Shown here: positions 19,429-28,593 of the stretch, piece after piece
Numbering within the stretch: the first letter of the stretch is position 1
Layout of the letters: each line of letters begins with the position of its first letter
Assembly (NCBI GenBank): GCA_037130015.1
Contig: JBAXTU010000001.1
Span: 1-64,000 of the forward strand
Source: JBAXTU01 sp037130015
GTDB taxonomy: Bacteria; Patescibacteriota; Patescibacteriia; 2-01-FULL-39-33
Direction: 5' to 3'
DNA length: 64,000 bases
Program-made: the position numbers and the translations under genes
The notes under the pieces: model-generated
What the model was told of the DNA's origin: nothing
What the model saw: only the letters and a program-made list of their open reading frames with translations
Database searches by the model: none

Positions 19429-22239
19429 ATGCTTACACTCCGAAAAAAAATATTTTTTTCGCTTAGCCTGTCACTGATTGTGATGGGTGGTGTTTTGGCG
19501 CCCATAAAGCCCAATGTTAATGTTTTTGACGGGCAGGTTGGTTTTTTGAAGAGTAATGTGGTGGTGGCGGATGGTGTTAATGATAACAAACCAGATTCAG
19601 GTGGAGTCGTCTCTAATTTTATTGGTTGGGTCTTATATTATGTGGCCACTTGTTTTGCTAAGCTGGCTGGGCTACTTATTCAAGTTATGGTAAATGTAGC
19701 GCAAAAAAATGATTTTTTGACCCAACCGATTGTGCTTAATGGCTGGCGTATTGTGCGTGATATTTGCAATAATTTTTTTATCATTATTTTGCTAGCCATT
19801 GCTATTGGCACAATTTTTCGCGTTTCAGCTTATCATTACAAACAGCTTTTGCCAAAATTACTGATTATGGCGGTCTTGATTAATTTTTCCAAAATGATTG
19901 CCGGCATTATGATTGATTTTTCACAAATGATCATGATGTTTTTTGTGTCTCCTTTTGCTGGTGATACTGGCCCTAGCATTATTTTGGGCAGTGTTGGTTT
20001 ACATAAATTATATCAACTTGAACAAGCAGGACAAGCAAGCAGCGCAGACATAGGTAATTTAAGTTGGCAAATTATTTTTGGTTTGTTTTTTGCTATTATT
20101 TTAGCAGTAATTGCTTGCGTAGTGGTGGCTTGTATTACTATTATTCTTGTTTATCGTATTGTTATGCTGTGGTTTTTGGTTATTTTGTCGCCAGCGCCAT
20201 ATTTGTTGGCCACTTTTCCCAAAGGCGAAAGCTATGCCAGTATGTGGTGGAGTGAGATTACCAAATATTTAGTGGTTGGTCCTGTCATGATGTTTTTTTT
20301 GTATCTATCTTTTTTTAGTGGTTATAGAGATGCGTCAGGCATTGATGATCACACAGCGTCAGCGTTAGTGGGCAGCACCCCAAGCGCTGTAGGAACATCT
20401 TTCGGCACTACCAATACAGCAGACACAGCAGTAAAGTCATCAATGATGCAACCAGCAAATATATTTGATTTTATGATTATTATCGGATTAATGATTGGTA
20501 GTTTGGTGGCTGGACAAAAAACTGGCGTGGCTGGCGCTTCTTGGGCTGGCAAGGGAATTGGGTTGATACGTAGTACAGCCAATAAAGGAGCTAGTAAAGC
20601 CTTTGGCGGTTTGGTTTATAAAAAAGATAAAAATGGAAATAGAAGCGGTTTGGCTTTTAGAGCAGCCAGAAGCACGGTTGGCGCGGCCGGGGCCGGATTG
20701 GCTGTTCTTAGTAGTAAGGCAGGAAAAGCCAGTGGCATGGTAGATACCGGAGTTAAAGGCGCTGGCGTGGTTGGTGCTGCAGCCACAGCCGGAGCGCTTG
20801 GCTTAGGTGCGGTGGGTGCAGCACCACTCGCTATGGCCGCTGCAGTTGGTTATGGTGGGTATAGAGGTATTAAAGCTTTAGCGCAAAGAATGACTAAAAC
20901 TGGTCGTGAAAGCAGAAAAATGCGTCAGGATCTTATTAATGGAAGCTATGAAACTGAGGATTATGTGCAGGCCAAAGATGAAGCCGGCAATCTTATTCCT
21001 GATAAATATGAAAAACAGAAAAGAAAGTTTAAAAAACATGAAAGTGGCATCTTTATGGAGATCAATGATAAAGGTGAGTTTATAGATAAAAAAGGAGAAT
21101 TAATTGAATATAAAGAAAATTCTCAAGGCGAAAAAGAATGGGTGGATAAAATAGGAAGCCCGGTGGATATATCGCATTTGGGCAATGCTCAAAAACATGA
21201 TGCCAGTGGCAATGAAATTGGAGATTTAAAACCATCAAACAGAGTTTATTCGGCAGTCACCAAAGACGGTAAAATCAGTGAAAATTGGGAAACTTATATG
21301 GGTACATATTATGGCTCAGGAGCTGGCAAGGCCGCAGCAGCTAGAGATTCAGCCGAAGCTGATAAGATTTCAAAATTGGCCAATGATTATGGACACCTCA
21401 ATGAAAGTATTTTACAAAAATTATTGACTACGGAAATAGATCAAGGCAAGAAAATGGCTATTGCTATGACTTTGGCTATCAAGGATGGATTTAAAGGTAT
21501 GAATCTTAAAAATGGCCAAGATAAAGTAAAAGAAGCTAAAGCAGTTCTTGGCAGTAATGATGTTTTAATTAAAAAATTTAATGATGAAGTGGACAAAAAA
21601 TTTGCTCATTTTAATTATAATCTAAACACGGCTAGTGGCCGAGCCACTTTTGGCAAACGCCGTGATGCTGGCAAAATTAATGATGTTATGGATTCGTCGG
21701 CTTACAAAGATCCTGGAGTATTAAAATCTTTGCAGGAAAATATGACCAGTGAAGAATATATTACACATATGAAGAAAGTTAAGAATTCTTCCAAAAATCA
21801 TGAAAAATCTTTATTAACAGGCTTAGATGAAATGATAAAACAAGATGGCAGTATTGTTGATACTAAAGATAAGGATAAAATGTCTGTTTCTCGTCGTGCT
21901 ATGGCAATGATCTCTGGAGATTTAGCTAAAGCTATGCAGGGAGTTGATTTGGGTAATACGTCTCAGCTTGCTGAATCTAAAACAGCTATGAATGATTTCT
22001 TTAGTCGAGCTTCCAATAGGGAAATTGCTAATATTGATAATGATATATTTACAGAATCAGAGGTTCAGAAAAAAATGGGTACAGGAACTACTACCCCCAC
22101 TCATGCACATACCTTTATTAATAATGTTTTGCATGTAGCTGTTAATGATAATATGAATCAAAATGATGTTGAAAATGTTAGACGACAAGGAGGTTCTAAT
22201 ATCTTGGCTAGAAATTTAGCTATTCATGCAAAACCATAA
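19429..22239 (+). CDS. VirB6/TrbL-like polytopic membrane protein with long soluble tail
   Basis: The first ~370 residues hold a hydrophobic N-terminal segment and about six further membrane helices (near 62-88, 115-132, 142-170, 215-255, 283-300, 345-363). The segment VILSPAPYLLATFPKGESY followed by W-W-S-E-I-T-K-Y is like VirB6/TrbL channel proteins of conjugation systems. An Ala/Gly-rich stretch (about 370-490) and a ~450-residue charged soluble tail follow, for which I recognise no family. VirB6 forms part of the inner-membrane channel for DNA or protein. VirB4, PrgI and TraC-domain genes downstream support the call. Confidence 0.75.
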   Translation: MLTLRKKIFFSLSLSLIVMGGVLAPIKPNVNVFDGQVGFLKSNVVVADGVNDNKPDSGGVVSNFIGWVLYYVATCFAKLAGLLIQVMVNVAQKNDFLTQPIVLNGWRIVRDICNNFFIIILLAIAIGTIFRVSAYHYKQLLPKLLIMAVLINFSKMIAGIMIDFSQMIMMFFVSPFAGDTGPSIILGSVGLHKLYQLEQAGQASSADIGNLSWQIIFGLFFAIILAVIACVVVACITIILVYRIVMLWFLVILSPAPYLLATFPKGESYASMWWSEITKYLVVGPVMMFFLYLSFFSGYRDASGIDDHTASALVGSTPSAVGTSFGTTNTADTAVKSSMMQPANIFDFMIIIGLMIGSLVAGQKTGVAGASWAGKGIGLIRSTANKGASKAFGGLVYKKDKNGNRSGLAFRAARSTVGAAGAGLAVLSSKAGKASGMVDTGVKGAGVVGAAATAGALGLGAVGAAPLAMAAAVGYGGYRGIKALAQRMTKTGRESRKMRQDLINGSYETEDYVQAKDEAGNLIPDKYEKQKRKFKKHESGIFMEINDKGEFIDKKGELIEYKENSQGEKEWVDKIGSPVDISHLGNAQKHDASGNEIGDLKPSNRVYSAVTKDGKISENWETYMGTYYGSGAGKAAAARDSAEADKISKLANDYGHLNESILQKLLTTEIDQGKKMAIAMTLAIKDGFKGMNLKNGQDKVKEAKAVLGSNDVLIKKFNDEVDKKFAHFNYNLNTASGRATFGKRRDAGKINDVMDSSAYKDPGVLKSLQENMTSEEYITHMKKVKNSSKNHEKSLLTGLDEMIKQDGSIVDTKDKDKMSVSRRAMAMISGDLAKAMQGVDLGNTSQLAESKTAMNDFFSRASNREIANIDNDIFTESEVQKKMGTGTTTPTHAHTFINNVLHVAVNDNMNQNDVENVRRQGGSNILARNLAIHAKP

Positions 22240-22254
22240 TAAATAGAAATTAAA

Positions 22255-23343
22255 ATGATTCAAAATTTTAAACAAAAATTCAATCAGTTGCCAAAAAATA
22301 TTCAGGCTTTGTTGTCCCTTGATTATGGACGCAAGCTTAATATTTATTTGATTGACAAATATAAGCTAAAAACAATTGATGACAAGGAGTCGTTGCACAA
22401 TGTAGTGGATATGGTTTTTTTAGGCGAGATTAAAATTATTGATTTGCCAAAGTTTTTAGCTGATAATTTTAGTCTTAATTTGGAATTGGCCAAAAAATTA
22501 GCCGTTGATATTGTGGGACTAAGATGTTTGTCTGCCGGTGATTTTTTTGCCGGACAAGCCAAAAAGTTTATTTTGGATAATGGCGGACACCTAGAAGATT
22601 ATGATAGATATATTTCTGACACTCAAAAAGCTTTAAAAATTGAAGCGACTGGCGGGGAAGTTGATTTGCCAGAAACACCAAGAAAAATTATTCCCGAGAC
22701 TATTGAATTCCAAGATTTGCCACCAGCTCATGAAAAGAAAGGCATGTTGGAAGTATTTAAAAAAGGCGTAGTTGATTTTTTTGAAGTTGATTCGCCAGAA
22801 GTGTTGGAAATGATGGAAGATCTGAATAGGGAATTGGCCTTGATGCTTTTGGAAGATCAAGTTTTTAAACGCGAGCTGGAAGAAGCGCTTTATCTCAATG
22901 CTGATATTTTGACTACTAGCAGTTTATATTTGGAAGGCAAGCCGGTTCCGGGCACAGCCAGTAATTGGCTCAAGGATTTTTTGAAAAAAAGTGGTACGAG
23001 TTTTTTTGATAATGTGGTGCTGTCTGGCTATGTGGCCAATTCGGAAAATGCCAAAAAATTAGCAGATCATGACAAAAATAAATTAGCAAAACTGCTCACC
23101 TTGTATCGTAATATCAAATTTTTTCCAGGTTCCATGGGTAATGTGCCACCGGACAATTGGCAAGTAATTCCGCTGGGTCGTCCGCGAGCAGAAGAAAAAA
23201 ATGTTAGTGCTATGCCGTCAAAAAAAATTGCCAGCAATCCTTTGAAAAATTATGATTTAAAAAATATGACACCGCTAGAAATCAGCGCTTTGCAAGAACA
23301 GTATGATATTTCAGATGAAGAAATTGAAAAGATGAAAAAATAA
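22255..23343 (+). CDS. Unrecognised cytoplasmic protein of the secretion cassette
   Basis: The 362-residue protein has no signal peptide or membrane segment and is rich in charged residues. Its first ~90 residues (FKQKFNQLPKNIQALLS, then LPKFLADNFSLNLELAKKL) resemble the start of the next protein, suggesting a shared small helical domain. The C-terminal part has a Pro/Lys linker and ends in a helical tail (LEISALQEQYDISDEEIEKM). The gene lies 15 bp after the VirB6-like gene and 5 bp before its relative, so all three are probably co-transcribed. A cytoplasmic partner of the secretion machine is plausible; I do not recognise the family. Confidence 0.75.
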   Translation: MIQNFKQKFNQLPKNIQALLSLDYGRKLNIYLIDKYKLKTIDDKESLHNVVDMVFLGEIKIIDLPKFLADNFSLNLELAKKLAVDIVGLRCLSAGDFFAGQAKKFILDNGGHLEDYDRYISDTQKALKIEATGGEVDLPETPRKIIPETIEFQDLPPAHEKKGMLEVFKKGVVDFFEVDSPEVLEMMEDLNRELALMLLEDQVFKRELEEALYLNADILTTSSLYLEGKPVPGTASNWLKDFLKKSGTSFFDNVVLSGYVANSENAKKLADHDKNKLAKLLTLYRNIKFFPGSMGNVPPDNWQVIPLGRPRAEEKNVSAMPSKKIASNPLKNYDLKNMTPLEISALQEQYDISDEEIEKMKK

Positions 23344-23348
23344 TATTT

Positions 23349-24818
23349 ATGCCAGAACAAAGTTTGCAAAAATTTAATCAATTGCCGGCGGAAATACGGA
23401 ATAAACTATCTTCTCCGTCTATGTTGGCTGTGGTCAAGCAATTGGAAGTGCAATATGGCGTCAAATTAAATTTGGCTTTTTTGAAGTTGGCAGTTGGCGA
23501 TTTGCGTCCCGGAGAATTCAATGATTATTTGCGTGAAAAATTTAATTTGAATAAAGATGTATCTGATATAATACGAGAACGACTTTCTAGGTTGTTGGTT
23601 GGAGTTGGTTTGACGCCGGTAGTAGCTGGAGTCAGTGGGGAGACTTCAAAAAATCGTAGCGGTGAAGCTGGTTTTTCTTTTTCCATAGAAGATGACGCCG
23701 ATGTCAGCCGTTTTAAGGATTTGGAATCAACAGAAATTAAAATTAAAAATTATGAAGCATTGGCTGAAAATGTTATTGCCGAATTTGGTTATAAAAATAA
23801 AGATGAATCTTTACGTACTAGATTAAAAAATTTGATCATGTCCAGGCTCAAAGATGTGCGTGATGAATTTGAACTCATAGAACATTTGAAAAAAAATAAA
23901 GAAGTGGGTGGCATGGAATTGGGCGAAGAAGAAATAGATAAATTATTAAAATTAATTCGCCAAAGTCCTGACAAAAAAATTTCTGATCAAGTGATTTTAC
24001 CAACGACTGAAACCAAAGTTGAAACAAAAATAGAATTTCCGGTCAAGAAAGTTGAACCGATTAAGACGCCAGCTATTACTTTGCAGGCAAAAAAACAAAC
24101 AGAAACCCAACAGTATCAGTCGCCTAAAAATTTATCAGCAAAACCAGTTGAAATAAAATCAACTCAGGAAAATACTCCCAGCATAGAAATGGAAGATGGT
24201 TTGCCAGTGCTCAAAATGCCGGAAGAATTGATGATTCCTCCACATGAATTGGATTTGAAAAAAAGCCAGTCTCTAAGTGAAGATAAACCGATTGAAAAAA
24301 AACCTGATTATCAAAAAAAACCAGAGCCGACACTGCACGCCAAGCAATTGCCAGTGATTAATAATAACGCCAAACAACCACCGGTTATGATGGCGCAACC
24401 GGTGCCATATTTGGCAAAAAAATCAATGCCACCGAAATTATCAAAAATTAGTAGTAGTCGTCCGTCGCTTGATGATGTGAAATTTACTCCCAAGCTACAA
24501 GGCCCAATTGAAGAACTGAACAATATGACGCTAATTGATTGGCGACGATTGGGAGAAAAAACTGAAAGCCGAATAGCCAAGATAAAAGAAAAATTAAATT
24601 TATTGGAAAAAGATTCTTATGGCCGACGTTTGCAGGGAATAGAAGCTTGGAATAAAAATGAAATTAATAAATTTTATCGTTTGCTTGGCCAGGAAAGTTT
24701 GGTGAGCGGTCAAGAAGTGGAAAGTATTATTAAGGAGCGTTTAGAAAAAGGTTTGCCCACGCTTACTCTAGAAGAATTTCATTCGGTAATGGAGCTTAAT
24801 CGTGATTTAAGATATTAG
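23349..24818 (+). CDS. Unrecognised cytoplasmic protein, related at its N-terminus to the preceding one
   Basis: The 489-residue protein is soluble and charged. It opens with LQKFNQLPAEIRNKLSS and continues LRPGEFNDYLREKFNLNKDV, which parallels the start of the 362-residue protein just upstream. A helical region near 130-215 is followed by a Pro/Lys/Gln-rich, probably disordered linker (about 215-380). A compact helical C-terminus ends it (MTLIDWRRLGEKTESRIAKI onward). It has no known motif. Position between the VirB6-like and PrgI genes suggests a role in the same apparatus. Confidence 0.75.
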   Translation: MPEQSLQKFNQLPAEIRNKLSSPSMLAVVKQLEVQYGVKLNLAFLKLAVGDLRPGEFNDYLREKFNLNKDVSDIIRERLSRLLVGVGLTPVVAGVSGETSKNRSGEAGFSFSIEDDADVSRFKDLESTEIKIKNYEALAENVIAEFGYKNKDESLRTRLKNLIMSRLKDVRDEFELIEHLKKNKEVGGMELGEEEIDKLLKLIRQSPDKKISDQVILPTTETKVETKIEFPVKKVEPIKTPAITLQAKKQTETQQYQSPKNLSAKPVEIKSTQENTPSIEMEDGLPVLKMPEELMIPPHELDLKKSQSLSEDKPIEKKPDYQKKPEPTLHAKQLPVINNNAKQPPVMMAQPVPYLAKKSMPPKLSKISSSRPSLDDVKFTPKLQGPIEELNNMTLIDWRRLGEKTESRIAKIKEKLNLLEKDSYGRRLQGIEAWNKNEINKFYRLLGQESLVSGQEVESIIKERLEKGLPTLTLEEFHSVMELNRDLRY

Positions 24819-24841
24819 TTTATAAATATTAAATAGAAAAA

Positions 24842-25273
24842 ATGTATCAAGTTGTAGTGCCACAATTTTTGGATGTTGAAGATAAGGTTTTTGGGCCTAT
24901 TACTATCAGGCAGTTTATTGAAATGCTGATGGGCGCTTTGTTGATTTTTATTTTTAATAAAATTTTTGATTTTTCTTTGTTTGTTTTGTCTGCTTTTGTC
25001 GTGGGAATAATTACCGGCGTGTTGGCTTTTGTAAAAATTAACGGTCAGCCTTTTCATGAATTTTTATTAAATTTTTTGGGCACTATAAAAAATCCCAAGT
25101 TGAAAGTTTGGAAAAAAATGTTTACTAAAGAAGAAATAAAAAATGCCTTGCGTCCTGCTGATTTTAAGGCAGCTATGCCTAATTATGTGATGCGTCAGCC
25201 TGTCACTTCTTCAAAATTATCAGAATTGTCTTTGATAGTTGATACGGGAGGAGTTTATCATGGAGAAAGCTAG
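24842..25273 (+). CDS. PrgI family membrane protein (VirB3-like)
   Basis: The 143-residue protein begins YQVVVPQFLDVEDKVFGPIT. Two adjacent membrane segments follow (about 28-45 and 48-64), then FVKINGQPFHEFLLNFL and a short basic tail. This layout (VPQ-F, two helices, then the PFH-x-F-L box) is that of PrgI proteins, which stand before VirB4 in Gram-positive-type conjugation modules and act like VirB3. Here too the TraC-domain and VirB4 genes follow. It probably links the ATPase to the membrane channel. Confidence 0.85.
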   Translation: MYQVVVPQFLDVEDKVFGPITIRQFIEMLMGALLIFIFNKIFDFSLFVLSAFVVGIITGVLAFVKINGQPFHEFLLNFLGTIKNPKLKVWKKMFTKEEIKNALRPADFKAAMPNYVMRQPVTSSKLSELSLIVDTGGVYHGES

Positions 25274-25308
25274 GCTTAATTATTTAATTTTTAAAATTAT
25301 TAAAAAAT

Positions 25309-25980
25309 ATGGCTGATAGAAAAGCGACAAAAAAAACTCCATCTGTACAAATGTATTTGAATATTGCTGAAATCAGGGATAATGCTATAATTTTAAAAGA
25401 GGGCTCGCTCAGAGCGGTGCTTTTGGTGTCTAGTATTAATTTTGCTCTCAAAGCCGAAGACGAACAAAATGCCATTATTTCAGGTTATATAAGTTTTTTG
25501 AATTCTCTTGATACTCCGTTGCAAATTTTGGTTCAATCTCGTGTTTTGGATTTGGATACTTATTTGGATAGTATTAAATCGGCTGAAGAAAAACAAACCA
25601 ATGAACTATTAAAATTACAAACAGCAGAATATCGGCGTTATATAAGTGATTTAGTGTCGTTGGGAGATATTATGACTAAACGTTTTTATGTGGTGGTGCC
25701 TTATAATATTCTTTCCAATAAAAAAAGAAGCTTTACTAAGCGTATTGGTGATATTATTTCTCCAACTAGTGTTATTAATCTAAGTCAAAAACAATTTGCC
25801 AAAGAACACAAAGAACTTTTTATGATTGTTGATAAGGTTTTGTCGGGCTTGTCCAGCATGGGACTTCGCGCTTCTATTCTTGATACTCAGGCTTTGATTG
25901 AATTGTTTTATAATACTTATAACCCCACGGTTTCCCGCCGTGAAAAATTAAGCGATTTGTCAAAATTAAATTTAGAATAA
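25309..25980 (+). CDS. TraC-domain protein (separate N-terminal domain of VirB4 type)
   Basis: The 223-residue protein contains VQMYLNIAEIRDNAIILKEG, ALKAEDEQNAIISGYISFLN, and FYVVVPYN. These parallel the N-terminal TraC-like domain of VirB4/TraC ATPases. In many systems this domain is fused to VirB4; here it is its own gene, 7 bp before virB4. It has no Walker motif. It probably docks the ATPase at the membrane. I considered a broken virB4, but each gene has its own stop and start and both halves look complete. Confidence 0.75.
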   Translation: MADRKATKKTPSVQMYLNIAEIRDNAIILKEGSLRAVLLVSSINFALKAEDEQNAIISGYISFLNSLDTPLQILVQSRVLDLDTYLDSIKSAEEKQTNELLKLQTAEYRRYISDLVSLGDIMTKRFYVVVPYNILSNKKRSFTKRIGDIISPTSVINLSQKQFAKEHKELFMIVDKVLSGLSSMGLRASILDTQALIELFYNTYNPTVSRREKLSDLSKLNLE

Positions 25981-25987
25981 TTATTTT

Positions 25988-28000
25988 ATGTTTGATCCTA
26001 ATGAAATAAATAACACATCACCTGGCGCTCAGCCGTATATTCGTCCGGAGGATCAGGTCAAAGTCACTTTGGAACAAAAGAAGCAATTAGAGCGCAATGA
26101 ATCGTCTAATACCAAAGAAGTTTTAGAGGAAGAATTAATTTATCGCCGAGGTATTGTTTCGGTGCGTGATTTGATTTCTCCGTCTTCTTTGGAAATCACT
26201 AGTTCTTATATTCATTTGGATGATAAATATGTGCGTACACTTTTTATAGTGGAATATCCGCGTTATATTTCGGTTGGTTGGTTTGCGCCAATTATTAATA
26301 TGGATATTACAGCTGACATGTCTTTTTTCTTTTATCCCGTCAAGGCTCCGGTGATTTTGAAACAATTAAAAAAGAAAGTCGGCAATGTAGAAGCTGATCT
26401 TATTAGTCGTGCCGAAAAAGGAGCGCCTAGAGATCCTTTGCTTGAAACCGCACTTCGTGATATGGAAAAATTGCGTGATGATTTGACCCAGGGTATTGAA
26501 CATTTTTTTCAGACAGGACTTTATATTACTGTTTATGCCAAATCAATAGAGGATTTGGATAGAAATTGTGATCGTGTAGAGAATTTTTTCGGTTCAACTT
26601 TGATATATTCCAAACGTGTTTTTTATCAAGCTGAACAAGGTTTCAATTCAACTTTGCCTTTGGCTTTTGATGAGTTACAAATATTAATAAATGTGAATAC
26701 TTCGCCGGCGGCCAGCTCGTTTCCGTTTGTTTCATCTGATTTGACATCTGACCGTGGTATTTTGTATGGTATTAATCGCCATAATAATTCCTTGATTTTG
26801 TTTGATAGGTTTTCTATGCAAAACGCTAATATGGTGGTGTTTGCCACTTCCGGTGCTGGCAAATCTTATATTATTAAATTAGAAGTTTTGCGCAGTTTAA
26901 TGTTAGGAGTAGATGTTATTATTATTGATCCTGAGCGTGAATATAAACATTTGTGCGATGCTGTGGGTGGTACTTATATTGATATTTCTCTTAATTCAGA
27001 AAGCAAGATTAATCCTTTTGATTTGCCTCGCGCCATGGGTGAAGATGCCAAGCCTGCCGATATTATCCGTAGTGCTGTTATTACTGTAAAAGGACTTATC
27101 CGTCTGATGATCGGCAATGTCACTTATGAAGAAGATTCTATTATTGATAGAGCGCTTTTGGAAACTTATGCCAAAAAAGATATTACGCCTGATGTTGATT
27201 TGACCAAAATTGAACCGCCAATTTTGTCTGATTTTCAAACTATTTTGGAAGGTATGGAAGGCGCGGAAAATATAGCACTTCGTCTAAAAAAATACACTGA
27301 AGGTACTTTTGCCGGGCTTATTAATAGTCCGACCAATGTGGAGATGGCTAATCAGTTGGTTATTTTTAGTGTTCGTGATTTAGAAGATGAGCTTAAGCCG
27401 ATTGCTATTTATACTATTGTTAATTACATTTGGAATGTGGTGCGCAGTGAAATGAAAAAAAGAATTATGATTATTGATGAAGCTTGGTGGTTGATGCAAA
27501 GAGAAGATAGTGCTAAATTTATTTTTGCTCTTGTTAAAAGATGCAGAAAATATTTTTTGGGAGTGACAACCATCACTCAAGATGTGAACGATTTTTTGAC
27601 TTCACCTTATGGCCAGGCTATTGTTAATAATTCAGCTATGCAAGTGCTCTTAAAGCAAACGCCGGCAGCTGTGGGTTTGGTGCAAAAAACTTTCATGCTT
27701 ACCGAAGGTGAAAAATATTTGTTATTAGAATCGTCTGTCGGAGAAGGCATCTTTTTTGCTGGTTCCAAGCATGCGGCCATTAAAGTAGTAGCGTCATATT
27801 CCGAAGACCAACTGATTACTTCTGATCCACGGCAACTTTTGGAAATTGAACAAGCCAAAAAAGAATTTGCTGAATCCATGAAAAATGAAGCAGAAGAACA
27901 GCCCGAAGAGGAGGCAGAAAAAAGTGAAGAAGAAAAGACTGATGAAACAAAAACCGAAACACCAGCTGAGGCGGAAAAACAAACCGTCGCAAAAACATAA
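25988..28000 (+). CDS. virB4: VirB4-type secretion ATPase
   Basis: The 670-residue protein has a further N-terminal domain (about 1-270) and an AAA-type ATPase domain. The Walker A motif is TSGAGKS (near 286-292), followed by VIIIDPEREY. Walker B is RIMIIDEAWWLM (near 492-503), and TITQDVNDFL and NNSAMQVLLKQ are the later conserved VirB4/TraC boxes. The final ~45 residues are a Glu/Lys/Thr-rich tail. VirB4 powers pilus assembly and substrate transfer in type IV secretion. PrgI and the TraC-domain gene directly precede it. Confidence 0.93.
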   Translation: MFDPNEINNTSPGAQPYIRPEDQVKVTLEQKKQLERNESSNTKEVLEEELIYRRGIVSVRDLISPSSLEITSSYIHLDDKYVRTLFIVEYPRYISVGWFAPIINMDITADMSFFFYPVKAPVILKQLKKKVGNVEADLISRAEKGAPRDPLLETALRDMEKLRDDLTQGIEHFFQTGLYITVYAKSIEDLDRNCDRVENFFGSTLIYSKRVFYQAEQGFNSTLPLAFDELQILINVNTSPAASSFPFVSSDLTSDRGILYGINRHNNSLILFDRFSMQNANMVVFATSGAGKSYIIKLEVLRSLMLGVDVIIIDPEREYKHLCDAVGGTYIDISLNSESKINPFDLPRAMGEDAKPADIIRSAVITVKGLIRLMIGNVTYEEDSIIDRALLETYAKKDITPDVDLTKIEPPILSDFQTILEGMEGAENIALRLKKYTEGTFAGLINSPTNVEMANQLVIFSVRDLEDELKPIAIYTIVNYIWNVVRSEMKKRIMIIDEAWWLMQREDSAKFIFALVKRCRKYFLGVTTITQDVNDFLTSPYGQAIVNNSAMQVLLKQTPAAVGLVQKTFMLTEGEKYLLLESSVGEGIFFAGSKHAAIKVVASYSEDQLITSDPRQLLEIEQAKKEFAESMKNEAEEQPEEEAEKSEEEKTDETKTETPAEAEKQTVAKT

Positions 28001-28020
28001 ATTAAATTAATTTATTTCTT

Positions 28021-28593
28021 ATGGACAATAGAAGAAGAAACATTATTATTGCTTTGGTGGTCGTATTTATTATTCTGATAGCCTTGATTTTATGGTTAAT
28101 GTTGCGTAAGCCAGCTCCAGCGCCAGTGGTTTTACCTCCTGTTGTTGGTAGTATTGATCTTGGTGCTGAATTAAATAATCAATTAAGCAATTTGCCATCT
28201 TCTTCGCCACAACGTTTGGCTCAGGAAAAGAATTATCCGCTTGGTTTGAAACAATTGGCTTTTTCGTTTGCTGAACGACTAGGCACTTATTCCAGTGATG
28301 CTGGGCTTAACAATTTTATTGAACTTAGAAAAGATATGACGTCCAAGATGCAATCCACGGCCAATCAAATGGCCGGAGCTGTGAAATTTTCTCCGAACAC
28401 TTTTGAAAGTTTTGATACTAAAGCACTCAGTGCTAATTTGTTGCTTGTTGATGCGGTGAGCGCTAAAGTGACAGTGAGTGTACAACAAAAACATACTATT
28501 GGCACCAGCACTTCAATGATTTATCCAAATTTGTCGCTTAGTTTTTTAAAGTCTGGTGATAAATGGCTAGTTGATACAGCGAAGTGGCAATAA
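28021..28593 (+). CDS. Single-pass membrane protein, VirB8/NTF2-like candidate
   Basis: The 190-residue protein has a short basic start (MDNRRRN), one membrane helix (about 8-28), a Pro/Val linker, and an outer domain. The outer part ends with two strands (SAKVTVSVQQKHTIG and LSLSFLKSGDKWLVDTAKW) of the kind found at the end of NTF2-like folds. VirB8 and TcpC of conjugation systems have this architecture, and the gene lies 20 bp after virB4. The gene call is sound, the VirB8 comparison is inference. Its last 10 bp overlap comF. Confidence 0.65.
   Translation: MDNRRRNIIIALVVVFIILIALILWLMLRKPAPAPVVLPPVVGSIDLGAELNNQLSNLPSSSPQRLAQEKNYPLGLKQLAFSFAERLGTYSSDAGLNNFIELRKDMTSKMQSTANQMAGAVKFSPNTFESFDTKALSANLLLVDAVSAKVTVSVQQKHTIGTSTSMIYPNLSLSFLKSGDKWLVDTAKWQ

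Noticed and set aside
25309..28000. Frameshifted virB4
   Set aside because: The TraC-domain gene and virB4 each have a proper stop and start 7 bp apart and both look complete; separate TraC-domain genes beside virB4 are a known arrangement.
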